64,000 nt of DNA from Deinococcus cellulosilyticus NBRC 106333 = KACC 11606 (GTDB lineage Bacteria; Deinococcota; Deinococci; Deinococcales; Deinococcaceae). Position 1 is the stretch's first letter; every line of letters begins with the position of its first letter. Shown piece by piece: positions 34,452 to 43,252 of this stretch. A program made the position numbers and the translations under genes. The stretch is taken from the NCBI RefSeq assembly GCF_007990775.1, contig NZ_BJXB01000024.1, positions 24,522-88,521 of the forward strand, read 5' to 3'. A model generated the notes under the pieces. It searched no databases and was not told where the DNA came from. It worked only from the letters and a program-made list of their open reading frames with translations.

Positions 34452-35978
34452 ATGAAAACCTGGATGAGAGCCACCCTGGCCCTGGCCGGTGGCAGCGTGG
34501 CCTTTGTGTTTCTGACATCACTTCAAACAGCGAGGCCCGAAGCTTTGCAGCCCTACCCTCTGCCCTTCACCTCGCAGATTCCAGGAGACATCAATGTTAA
34601 ACAGCTTGATGCCTTCAACCAGAAGCAGCAGTTCGATCAGGCCCAGCGCATGTTTGACATTTTTGCCTGGCAGGCTTTTGTGGGTCTCAACTGGCCTGCT
34701 TTGCCCAATGGTCAACCCGACAGCAGCCTGAAGATCGGTCAGAGCAGCCCCAATGGGGTGGTCTGGGAAAGCTGGAAGCACGATTATCAGGTGTTCACTG
34801 CAAATGGTCAGCCGCCGCTCCTGAGCGCCATCAAGAATGGCAAGAACTCACATGCGGTGGTCAATACCGGAAACACCCTTCCAGATGAGATTGAAGAAGC
34901 CTTGCAGGCCTTCACAGGACCCCTGGTGGACAAGAACGGCAACTGGGTGACCTACGAGATTCGCATGAGCCCCAGAGAAGTGGATTATGTGGTGGGCAAC
35001 AACCTGTACTACGTGCAGGGACAGGTGGAGTTCGTGAACAAGGGCAACACCATCTCCTTCCCTGCAGGGGTCTACAACGGGGACATCGGGGCCATTGAAG
35101 TGAAAGCCGCCTGGAGAATGCTGGACCCCAACACCGATGATCCCTCCCGTTACTTCACCACCACAGGGGACATCTCCATCAATGATCCCTCACAGTTCAG
35201 CAAGCCCCTGGTGAAAAACAATGTGTTGCTGGGACTGGTGGGTTTCCACATCTCTGCCAAAACCCAGTACGCCAGACAGTGGATCTGGGCCACCTTTGAG
35301 CATGTGGACAATCTGGAGGTGCCCCCCCTGATGTACAAGGGGCAACGCCTGATGCCCTCTTTCTACAATCCGAACAACCAGATTCTGCCTGTCAATGTGG
35401 AGCCTCCACAAAATGCAGTGATTCCCGGTCAACCCATCCCCAGTGGGCAGTACTACAACAGCTGGGACCCCACCCTCACCTATCAGCCCACCCAGGCTTT
35501 CCGCATGATTCCCATTCCCACCGACAAGCAGCAGCTCAACAGAGAGGTGCAGGCTGCTCTGGCCAAACTTGTCCCTGGCAACGTTTTTCAGTACTACCAG
35601 CTGATTGACACCCAGTGGCCCACCGATCCTGCTGCACCCCCCACACCCACAGTGCCTTTTGATGCCGGAATTTTCCCAAACAGCGTCACCAACAAGGCAG
35701 GCGGCATGGTGACCCCCACCTACCTGACCAACATCACCATGGAAACCTACTTCCAGGCGGGCAACCAGGCCGCGTGGCACCAGATTGAGGGTTTCCCCCA
35801 GAGCGAAACCCAGCAGATCTATGGCACCGAAAGCTGCACAGGCTGTCACTCCAGTGCAGGGGTCGCCATTGCTTACGATCCCAAACAGGCCCTGAGCAGC
35901 ACCAACCCCCTGTATGGCGTTCCCCTGACGGGGGATTTCAGCTGGTTGCTGCAACAGAAAGCCCAGATCCGCAAGTAA
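34452..35978 (+). CDS. exported protein with a single CxxCH heme-type motif
   Basis: 508 residues with an N-terminal signal peptide (MKTWMRATLALAGGSVAFVF). Most of the chain is a beta-rich unknown domain (for example MFDIFAWQAFVGLNWP early on, and RQWIWATFEHVDNLE). Near the C-terminus ESCTGCHSSAG holds one c-type heme motif. This is the pattern of a periplasmic cytochrome c-like protein whose catalytic partner is unknown; a single motif without a recognisable cytochrome fold leaves room for doubt. Start chosen at ATG 34452 with AGGGGGA upstream; the 21 bases before it in frame include no signal. Confidence 0.6.
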   Translation: MKTWMRATLALAGGSVAFVFLTSLQTARPEALQPYPLPFTSQIPGDINVKQLDAFNQKQQFDQAQRMFDIFAWQAFVGLNWPALPNGQPDSSLKIGQSSPNGVVWESWKHDYQVFTANGQPPLLSAIKNGKNSHAVVNTGNTLPDEIEEALQAFTGPLVDKNGNWVTYEIRMSPREVDYVVGNNLYYVQGQVEFVNKGNTISFPAGVYNGDIGAIEVKAAWRMLDPNTDDPSRYFTTTGDISINDPSQFSKPLVKNNVLLGLVGFHISAKTQYARQWIWATFEHVDNLEVPPLMYKGQRLMPSFYNPNNQILPVNVEPPQNAVIPGQPIPSGQYYNSWDPTLTYQPTQAFRMIPIPTDKQQLNREVQAALAKLVPGNVFQYYQLIDTQWPTDPAAPPTPTVPFDAGIFPNSVTNKAGGMVTPTYLTNITMETYFQAGNQAAWHQIEGFPQSETQQIYGTESCTGCHSSAGVAIAYDPKQALSSTNPLYGVPLTGDFSWLLQQKAQIRK

Positions 35979-36071
35979 TCTGCCTGATCACAGGTTGAAC
36001 TTTGATTCCGGGGGATGTGCAAGCATCCATGTCCCCTGGTCAGAAGTCCATTTCAAAACACGCCCATGCTT

Positions 36072-36097
36072 AAGCCTGCAAGACAGACCGCAGGCTT
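36072..36097 (+). repeat. inverted repeat before the GH31 gene
   Basis: AAGCCTGC/GCAGGCTT, a perfect 8-bp stem with a 10-nt loop, in the gap between the CxxCH gene and the GH31 gene. No T run follows, so it is a weak terminator or a control site. Confidence 0.45.
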
Positions 36098-36158
36098 GCC
36101 TTCCCTCCTGACCCTCACATGTTGAGGTTGGTCAGGACGTCCACCTATGGAGCATCCC

Positions 36159-39017
36159 ATGACCCAGTTGCTGAACAGACAGATGGAGCAGGTCACCCAG
36201 TCCAGCCAGGACGCCCAGGACAACAGTTATCCTTTTGTGACCGTGGACCAGTTCACCCCGAACCTGGGGCAGTGGCAACAACTCGGAGCCGTGAGCACCT
36301 ACCAGCAGAAAGGGAACACCGTTCAACTGGTGATGGCCCATGGCCCTGGACCCGTGCTGTATTTTTATTCGCCCACCCTCTTCAGGGTGAGGTTCAACAG
36401 TGCAGCCGATTACAGCACGGACAATTCCTACGCCGTGGTGAACACCGACTTCGGTTTTGACCCATCCAGCCTGAACATCCAGGACAACGGCTCACAGATC
36501 GTCATTCAGACGGGTGTGATCGAGGTGGTGGTTCAGAAAAGCACTTATGCCCTTGCCGTTTACCGCCAGGGTCAACTGATCCATCAGGACACCTCCAGTT
36601 ACAACCTCGTGTACACCGGGGAATGTGTGGCGAACTTCAAGGTGTATCCTGCCAACGCCCAGTACTTTGGGTTTGGAGAGAAAGCTGGAAACCAGCTTGC
36701 CAAAAACGAATTCACCATGACCTTCTTCAACTTCGACAACTTCACTTACGCCACCAGCCCCCTTCCTGAGGGGGAGCAGCAGGGACCCCTCAATCCCAGT
36801 GAAGCCCTGTACAACTCGGTGCCCCTGCTCATTGAAGTGAATCCCAATCCCACAGGTGCCTTTCAGGGGAATCCTTATGCTTACGGGATTTTCTTTGACA
36901 ATGTGTCCCAGTCCTACATCAACATCGGGGCCAGCGATTACTCCAGCATGTACGGTAAATATTACTTTGGTGCCCTGTTCGGAGACCTGAATTACTACTT
37001 CATGGCTGGCTCTGTGGCCGCAGACATCGTGCAGCAATACACCCAGCTGACGGGCAGGGCCCCGATGCCTCCCAAATATGTGTTTGGGTATCACCAGGGT
37101 TGTTACGGTTATTACGACCAATACCATGTGATGGCTGTGGCCAACGCTTATCGTGCTGCCCAGATTCCCTGTGATGGCATTCACATTGATGTGGATTTCC
37201 AGAACAACTACCGCACCTTCACCCATTCCAACCTGAAGTTTCCAGATGCCCAGGCCATGTTCTCTTACCTGTCTCTGATCGGTTTCAAGTGCAGCACCAA
37301 CATCACTGCTCTGGTGGATGCCAACCCCTACGATGAAAATGGCAACACAGGCCCTGGCTCTGATCCCTATCCTGCGCTGGAAAGTGGACTGGCCGAGGGG
37401 ACCTTCATCACCAATTCCCGGGCAGGACAGCCTGCAACCAGTGACCTCTTTGTCGGGAATGAAAACTACGGGGTCAACACTGGCATCAATCCCTATCCCG
37501 CGCAGCCTGATACGGGCAGTGATGTGCTGGGGTCCTATGGTTACTACCCTGATTTCGGTCGCCCAGAAGTGCAGGAATGGTGGGGCGAACAGTACCAGAA
37601 CCTCTTTGACATTGGATTGCAGATGGTCTGGCAGGACATGACAGACCCGGCCCTCTCTCCTGGAGTGGACAACCCTGCAACCTACAAGACCTTCCCTGGA
37701 GACCTGATGGTCACTTCCTTCGGGGAGCAGATTCCCAGTGCCAAAGTGCACAATGCCTATGCCCTGCTGCTCAGTCAGGCCACTTTTGAGGGCCTTGCAA
37801 AGATCCGTCCTGAGATGCGCAACTTCATCATCGCCCGGGGAGGGTACGCCGGAATCCAGCGGTATGCCGGGCTCTGGACCGGAGACTCTGCATCCAGCTG
37901 GGAATTCCTGCAGATCAATGTGCCAGAGGTCCTCAACATGGGCCTCTCTGGCATTCCGATTGCAGGTTGTGACATTGGGGGATTTGCCAATGGACCGGCT
38001 TCAGAAGGGGATTTTTACGTGACCGATGGTCGTGCCTATGGCCAGATCACCAATTATGAGCTCTACACCCGCTGGATGACCCTCGGTGCATTCCTGCCCT
38101 GGTACAGAAACCACTACGATGGCTACTCCAAGGGTTTTCAGGAACCCTACAACTATGGGGAGCCCGTGCCCTCCAACTGCCGCAAGTACATCGAGATGCG
38201 TTACCATTTGATGCAGCTCTTCTATGACGCCATGTACGAATGCACCCAGACTGGCATGCCCATTGCACGGGCCATGCTGCTGACCGACCCCCAGGACCCG
38301 AACGTGTACAGCCACCTGAATGACCAGTTCTTTTTGGGCCAGGACCTGCTGATTGCCCCCATCCTCTTCCAGGCGGAAACAGCAAATCCGCCCATCAGCC
38401 CGACCCGTCCCATTTATCTCCCTGCTGGATGGGACTGGTACCCCTACCAGAACAACGAAAACCCCCTGCCAGCACCTGCAGCAGGAGGACAGACCATCCA
38501 GTATTACGCCCCTCTGGAGCAGGTCATGAACATCCTGCCCATTTACGTGCGTGCTGGAGCAATCCTCCCGAGCCGTCAGGTGGAGCAGTGGGTGGGGCAA
38601 CTGGACATCAACCCCCTCACCCTGAGCATCTACCCTGGTCCTGACCGCACCTACAACCTGTACCTTGATGATGGCCTCACCACCGGGTACCAGACCGAGC
38701 AGGCCTACCGCCTGACCGAGAGCAGCACCCAGAGTTCAGGCAACCAGAAGACCGTGAATGTGGTCCGCACCCATGACAACTACACCCCGAATGAGCCTTA
38801 CTTCTTTGTGGCCCTGCTGAGCACCGGCCATCCCCAGTCGGTCACGGTGAACGGGCAGGCCCTGAGCAACCTCACCACAGGCAACAACGATCAGGCTGGT
38901 GCAGATGCTCTGGCCGCTTCTAAAGTAAATGCGTATTATTTCAATTCCAGTCTGCAGTCCACTTTTATCAAGGTGTATGACAGCAGCGCAAACCTGCAGG
39001 TTGTGGCCACCTTCTGA
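36159..39017 (+). CDS. GH31 enzyme, probable alpha-1,4-glucan lyase
   Basis: 952 residues, no signal peptide. Glycoside hydrolase family 31: N-terminal beta-sandwich (residues ~30-260), (beta/alpha)8 barrel with IPCDGIHIDVDFQNNYRTF, the nucleophile Asp493 in MVWQDMTDPA, the acid Asp576 in LWTGDSASSW, and a C-terminal beta domain. Ordinary GH31 glucosidases read WxDMNE at the nucleophile; here the Asn-Glu pair is Thr-Asp, and the VDFQNNYRTF stretch is also like alpha-1,4-glucan lyases (EC 4.2.2.13), which release 1,5-anhydrofructose from starch or glycogen. ATG 36159 has GGAG 7 bases before it; ATG 36147 is the alternative. Confidence 0.8.
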   Translation: MTQLLNRQMEQVTQSSQDAQDNSYPFVTVDQFTPNLGQWQQLGAVSTYQQKGNTVQLVMAHGPGPVLYFYSPTLFRVRFNSAADYSTDNSYAVVNTDFGFDPSSLNIQDNGSQIVIQTGVIEVVVQKSTYALAVYRQGQLIHQDTSSYNLVYTGECVANFKVYPANAQYFGFGEKAGNQLAKNEFTMTFFNFDNFTYATSPLPEGEQQGPLNPSEALYNSVPLLIEVNPNPTGAFQGNPYAYGIFFDNVSQSYINIGASDYSSMYGKYYFGALFGDLNYYFMAGSVAADIVQQYTQLTGRAPMPPKYVFGYHQGCYGYYDQYHVMAVANAYRAAQIPCDGIHIDVDFQNNYRTFTHSNLKFPDAQAMFSYLSLIGFKCSTNITALVDANPYDENGNTGPGSDPYPALESGLAEGTFITNSRAGQPATSDLFVGNENYGVNTGINPYPAQPDTGSDVLGSYGYYPDFGRPEVQEWWGEQYQNLFDIGLQMVWQDMTDPALSPGVDNPATYKTFPGDLMVTSFGEQIPSAKVHNAYALLLSQATFEGLAKIRPEMRNFIIARGGYAGIQRYAGLWTGDSASSWEFLQINVPEVLNMGLSGIPIAGCDIGGFANGPASEGDFYVTDGRAYGQITNYELYTRWMTLGAFLPWYRNHYDGYSKGFQEPYNYGEPVPSNCRKYIEMRYHLMQLFYDAMYECTQTGMPIARAMLLTDPQDPNVYSHLNDQFFLGQDLLIAPILFQAETANPPISPTRPIYLPAGWDWYPYQNNENPLPAPAAGGQTIQYYAPLEQVMNILPIYVRAGAILPSRQVEQWVGQLDINPLTLSIYPGPDRTYNLYLDDGLTTGYQTEQAYRLTESSTQSSGNQKTVNVVRTHDNYTPNEPYFFVALLSTGHPQSVTVNGQALSNLTTGNNDQAGADALAASKVNAYYFNSSLQSTFIKVYDSSANLQVVATF

Positions 39018-39030
39018 ATTCGATCCACTG

Positions 39031-39061
39031 AAAAAAGACCCGGTTTGCCGGGTCTTTTTTT
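39031..39061. terminator. bidirectional terminator
   Basis: AAAAAAGACCCGG/CCGGGTCTTTTTT with loop TTTG. The A and T runs on both sides let it serve the rightward GH31 gene and the leftward 87-residue gene. Confidence 0.93.
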
Positions 39062-39066
39062 ACCAT

Positions 39067-39330
39067 TCAGCGGTCTGGCAGGTAGAAACTCAGGCTGAAG
39101 ACCAGAGCAACCCCTAGGAGGGCAAGGGTTGCTGCCCAGCCCAGGGCTCCATCTTTGCGTCTGAAAGCCAGGATGGCAACCACCAGTGCTGCAACCAGGG
39201 GAACAAGCATCAAGTAGAAAGTGCTGTACAGGCTGAATCGGGGGAAAACAACCCCAACAACCAAAACGGCAAGGCCAATGCCGTAAGCAATGGGGAAATA
39301 CTTGTCAGGAAGAATGTCTTTTTTGTTCAC
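39067..39330 (-). CDS. small three-helix membrane protein
   Basis: 87 residues with three hydrophobic helices (IAYGIGLAVLVVGVVFPRF, YLMLVPLVAALVVAILAF, TLALLGVALVFSLSFYL) and short polar ends. No family recognised. It follows the WD40-caspase gene by 42 bp in the same direction and is closed by the bidirectional terminator, so it may be the last gene of that unit. Confidence 0.65.
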   Translation of the reverse strand: MNKKDILPDKYFPIAYGIGLAVLVVGVVFPRFSLYSTFYLMLVPLVAALVVAILAFRRKDGALGWAATLALLGVALVFSLSFYLPDR

Positions 39331-39372
39331 GGGTTGACCTGCCCATCTTGAAAGAAGGTGTTGGAGGTTTGT

Positions 39373-42300
39373 TTATTGATCGGGAGCGGCAATGGTCCAG
39401 TCGCTTGAGCGGATCTGAATGTTGGGGATCTGTTTCCCTCCTGTGAGTTGTTTCACACGGTATCCCACCCAGGAACCCAGCCCCAGTACACTCAGTTGGC
39501 CTTCTGGGTTCAGGGCAGAGCGCTGTCCACGCAGGGCTTCCAGAATGGCTTTGGTGAATGCGCCATTGCCCCAACTGGCATCTTCATAAGCAAAAGATTC
39601 TCCACCAGTTGCTGCCAGAATGGCTTTTTTAACATCAACACTGGAATGGGTTGAAGGGATGGCGGCTTCACTCACCTGCAATGCACGAACCAGACCGTCC
39701 ACCCGGCTGTCTGAGACTGCGCGCACCCCGTTGATGCCTCCGGCCCGGCAGGTGTCGAGCATCAAGATGGCATTTGCGTTGACAGATCCATAGAAAGCCA
39801 CCAGTTCATCCTGGGGTAGGCCGGTGCGTCTGAGGCTCTGTGGATTGGTGTCATGGGCGATCACATAATAACGTCCTTCCTGGGTTTCACCATGACCTGA
39901 GAAGAAGGTGATCACCGTGTCCTCTGGCCGGGCCCTTCTGCGGATGCGGTCCATGGCATCAATGATCTGGTCCAGGGTCGCTTCTTCATTGATCAGCACT
40001 GTGGTGTCCACGTCATAATAGAATTTGCTGCGTTGAGCTTCAAATTCTTTCGCCAGATCCTGAACATCTTTTACCGAATATTTCAGAAAGCGGTCTGCAG
40101 GCAAGAACTGATAGGTGTTGACGCCAATGCCCAGAAAAAACAATTTGCCACTGGGCTTTTCTGGGGCTGCCCGCTCGGCAGGTGCCGTTTGTTTTTTGAC
40201 AGGTTTTTGCAAGAGCACTGTGGCAGGTGAGCTCTCCTGCCCATCTTTTGTCATGGCCATGACAGAGATTTCTATGTTCTCACTGCTGTCTGTGTTTGAG
40301 AGTGGAAGATCCAGTTGAACCACATTGGGATTGCTGGCGCTCACACCAATGCTTCGGGTGTTCGACTCGACTTTCTGGCCGTTGATGGTCACCTGAAGTG
40401 AAACATCAGAAGCCTTGAGGTTCAGCATCAACCAGAGGTCAATGCTTGGGCTGTTCACCTGAGCATTGCGTAGAGGGGACAGGATGGTCACTTCGGGTTT
40501 GATGGTCTTGGTCACCTGAGGGCTCAGCCAGGTTCTCAGGGTTCCATCTGCGCTGCCTGCGGCCAATTGGGTTTCATCCTGAGAAAGCTGCATGGAAAAA
40601 ATGCGGTCTGTGTTGCCCAGCAGACTGGACATCAGCTGGCCGGTTTCAGTCCGCCAAAAGAGGATGCGCTGATCCCCCGATGCAGTGATCAGGGTCTGGT
40701 CTCCTGAAGCAAATTGGACAGAGGCCACAAAACCCGTATGACCCTGCAGTGTTTTGAGCAACTTTCCATCCGGGAAACTCCAGAGGCGCACAGTTTGATC
40801 TGCACTTCCTGTGGCCAGATACCGTTGGTTTTTGGAAAGGTCAATGGCCTGAACAGTGCTGGTGTGTCCTTCCAGGGTGCCCAGCAGCTTCCCTGTTTGG
40901 ACCTCCCAGATGCGAATGGTTTTGTCTGCTGAGCCCGAAACCAGAAACTTGCCATCTCCAGAGAAATCCAATGCATAAATCCCACTGGTGTGCCCCACCA
41001 ATAGCCTGATCAAACGCGCTGTCTGGGTGTCCCACAACTGAACACTTGCCTCTCCAGTTCCAACCGCGAGGATTTTTCCATCTGGACTGTAAGTCAGGCT
41101 GTGGACTGCCTCCCTTGAGGGCTGAAAACTTGCAATGGTGCGTCGGGTTGTCACATCCCACAGGCGCACTGTCTGATCCCACGAACCTGATGCAAGCTGT
41201 TGACCATCCGGACTGAAATTGAGGGCTGAAATGGCCTGGGTGTGCCCTTCCAGGGTGTTGAGCACTGCGCCTGTTCTGGTGTTCCACAAAATCACCTTGG
41301 ATTCACGGTGGCCCGAAGCCAGAACGGTTCCATCTGGACTGAAGGCTACAGCCCGGATGTGACCCGTATGGTTGGAGAGGGTCGCCTCTTTTTCTCCATT
41401 TTCCATGTTCCAGACCCGAATGAAACTGTCATCAGATCCAGCAAACACCTGTTTGCCATCTGCAGAAAACCTCACAGTGGTCACCACTCCAGTCAGGTTG
41501 CTCCAGAGGTGTTTTTCTTTGCCCTGTTCCAGATCCCAGATCCGAACCGTGTTGTCCCGGCCTCCTGAAGCCAGCCATCTGCCATCCGGACTGAATTTCA
41601 GGGCAAACACCCGATTGGTGTGCCCCGTCAGAACCTTCAGAACCTGACCGGTTTTGACATCCCACAATCGAATGGTTCGATCACCAGAAGCGGAGGCCAA
41701 CACACCTGAATGCTCCTCCAGACTCAGTTCATTGATGTTGTCCGTGTGCCCCTGCAGAATGTGTACGGTTTTTCCAGTTTTCACGTCCCAGATGCGGATG
41801 GTTTTGTCGTTTCCACCCGAGTAAAGCTCAGTGCTGTTTGCACTGAACTGCAGGCCCTGAATGGCTCCGGCATGTCCCGCAAGGACATGCACCAGTTGCC
41901 CGGTTGTGGCATCCCAGACCCGCACACTCTGGTCTGCTGATCCTGAGGCCAGCCACCTCCCATCAGGACTGAAGGCCAGGGCATAAACAGCATCGGTGTG
42001 CCCTTTCAATTTGAGCGTGGGCTTGCCAGTTTCCAGGTTCCAGAGTTGCACCTCAGGGAGCTGTGTGCCAGCTGCCAGGACTTTGGCATCAGGACTGAAT
42101 TTCACATCATAAGTCAGGGAGGCAGGGTCAAATCTGAGGGTTTCCTGATGGTGCAAAAGATCATAAACCACGATGTAACGGCCGCCACCTGAAGCCATCC
42201 AGCGTCCAGACCGGCTGATGTCCATGGTCAGAAGCTGTCCAGAACCCAGCACATGTTCGGGACTGTACTCCTGAGCATGTGCTGGAAAAAAAGAGAGGGT

Positions 42301-42423
42301 CATTGTCATCAGCAATGACATCAAAAGACCCCGCAGCAACTGCGGGAGTCTCCGGGGAATCGTATGTGCCAATTGAGCTCCCTGTCTTTGGGGACTTTGC
42401 CTGCCATGTGTCCATTGATGCAT
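39373..42423 (-). CDS. secreted WD40-repeat caspase-like (C14) protein
   Basis: 1016 residues. The N-terminus carries PRR and a hydrophobic stretch ending AHA (residues ~20-52), a signal peptide. Then come fourteen WD40 units (for example LAFSPDGRWLASGSADQSVR), enough for two seven-bladed propellers, an Ig-like segment (~670-740), and a C-terminal caspase-like domain starting KLFFLGIGVNTYQ. The catalytic dyad is intact: His844 in FFSGHGETQ and Cys892 in LDTCRAGG. I start at ATG 42423, with GAGAGG upstream; an in-frame upstream stretch shows no signal. Such orthocaspases cleave after basic residues; the propellers would bind a partner. Confidence 0.87.
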   Translation of the reverse strand: MHQWTHGRQSPQRQGAQLAHTIPRRLPQLLRGLLMSLLMTMTLSFFPAHAQEYSPEHVLGSGQLLTMDISRSGRWMASGGGRYIVVYDLLHHQETLRFDPASLTYDVKFSPDAKVLAAGTQLPEVQLWNLETGKPTLKLKGHTDAVYALAFSPDGRWLASGSADQSVRVWDATTGQLVHVLAGHAGAIQGLQFSANSTELYSGGNDKTIRIWDVKTGKTVHILQGHTDNINELSLEEHSGVLASASGDRTIRLWDVKTGQVLKVLTGHTNRVFALKFSPDGRWLASGGRDNTVRIWDLEQGKEKHLWSNLTGVVTTVRFSADGKQVFAGSDDSFIRVWNMENGEKEATLSNHTGHIRAVAFSPDGTVLASGHRESKVILWNTRTGAVLNTLEGHTQAISALNFSPDGQQLASGSWDQTVRLWDVTTRRTIASFQPSREAVHSLTYSPDGKILAVGTGEASVQLWDTQTARLIRLLVGHTSGIYALDFSGDGKFLVSGSADKTIRIWEVQTGKLLGTLEGHTSTVQAIDLSKNQRYLATGSADQTVRLWSFPDGKLLKTLQGHTGFVASVQFASGDQTLITASGDQRILFWRTETGQLMSSLLGNTDRIFSMQLSQDETQLAAGSADGTLRTWLSPQVTKTIKPEVTILSPLRNAQVNSPSIDLWLMLNLKASDVSLQVTINGQKVESNTRSIGVSASNPNVVQLDLPLSNTDSSENIEISVMAMTKDGQESSPATVLLQKPVKKQTAPAERAAPEKPSGKLFFLGIGVNTYQFLPADRFLKYSVKDVQDLAKEFEAQRSKFYYDVDTTVLINEEATLDQIIDAMDRIRRRARPEDTVITFFSGHGETQEGRYYVIAHDTNPQSLRRTGLPQDELVAFYGSVNANAILMLDTCRAGGINGVRAVSDSRVDGLVRALQVSEAAIPSTHSSVDVKKAILAATGGESFAYEDASWGNGAFTKAILEALRGQRSALNPEGQLSVLGLGSWVGYRVKQLTGGKQIPNIQIRSSDWTIAAPDQ

Positions 42424-42497
42424 GTTTGACCTCTCAATTCTCATTGTAGAAATTTTTAGGATGACATGGCTTGACCACACCACAGATGTTGCACCAT

Positions 42498-43250
42498 TTA
42501 CAGCCAATACTTGAAAATCAGATTCCCGGCGGTGTACAGCAACAGCACAGAAAAGAAGAGTTTGAGTTGCTGTGCTGGAATGCGCTGCTGCAGACTGGCC
42601 CCCAGTCTGGCCCCCACCAGAATGCCCAGGGCAATGGCACAGGCAACCCTGGCATCCAGCAGTCCTGCGGCCTGATAAACCAGAGCATTCCCGGTGGCGG
42701 TGATGCCCATGATGAAGGTGCTGGTGGCAATGGCTTCACGGATGGGGAGGCCCAGCATCAGGTTCATCACGGGAACCTGCACCGTGCCCCCTCCAATGCC
42801 CAGCAGGCCGGCCATGATGCCTGCGAAACCCATGGCCGGAACCACAAAAGGACTGGCTTTGTCCCGTCCTGTCTCCATGCGCTTCATGCCCCTGAGCAGG
42901 GTATAGGCACTGTAGAGCAGAAGGACAGCAAAAACCAGGGCCACATAAGCTGCAGGAAGCACAAGCCCCAGCAGGCTTCCGACGGCCCCTCCAACAACGG
43001 TATAGGGCGACAGGAGGTACCCTGTCCTGAGCTGAATCAGGTTGCGCTTGAGGTACCCTGCAGTGGAGGCGATTCCGACGGCCAGCACACCAATCTGGCT
43101 GATCGCGACCGCCTCCTGAATTTTCAGGTCATGTCCAAAATGGGGGGCAATGAATTCCAGGGCTGGAACCACCACCACCCCTCCGCCCAATCCCAGAATT
43201 GCACCCAGCACACCTGCCAGCAAACCAATGATGATGCCTGCAATGATCAC
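42498..43250 (-). CDS. TauE/SafE (TSUP) family permease
   Basis: 250 residues, eight hydrophobic helices in two halves. The TSUP signature appears as LGAILGLGGGVVVVPAL near the N-terminus and again as LGIGGGTVQVPVMNLML in the second half. The family exports sulfite, organosulfonates or related sulfur compounds. The ATG lies 2 bases after the gamma-glutamyltransferase stop, so both are translated from one message. Confidence 0.88.
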   Translation of the reverse strand: MIIAGIIIGLLAGVLGAILGLGGGVVVVPALEFIAPHFGHDLKIQEAVAISQIGVLAVGIASTAGYLKRNLIQLRTGYLLSPYTVVGGAVGSLLGLVLPAAYVALVFAVLLLYSAYTLLRGMKRMETGRDKASPFVVPAMGFAGIMAGLLGIGGGTVQVPVMNLMLGLPIREAIATSTFIMGITATGNALVYQAAGLLDARVACAIALGILVGARLGASLQQRIPAQQLKLFFSVLLLYTAGNLIFKYWL

Positions 43251-43252
43251 GT

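Noticed and set aside
36492..37751. 419-residue minus-strand frame
   Set aside because: Fully antisense to the GH31 gene, no recognisable domain or promoter.
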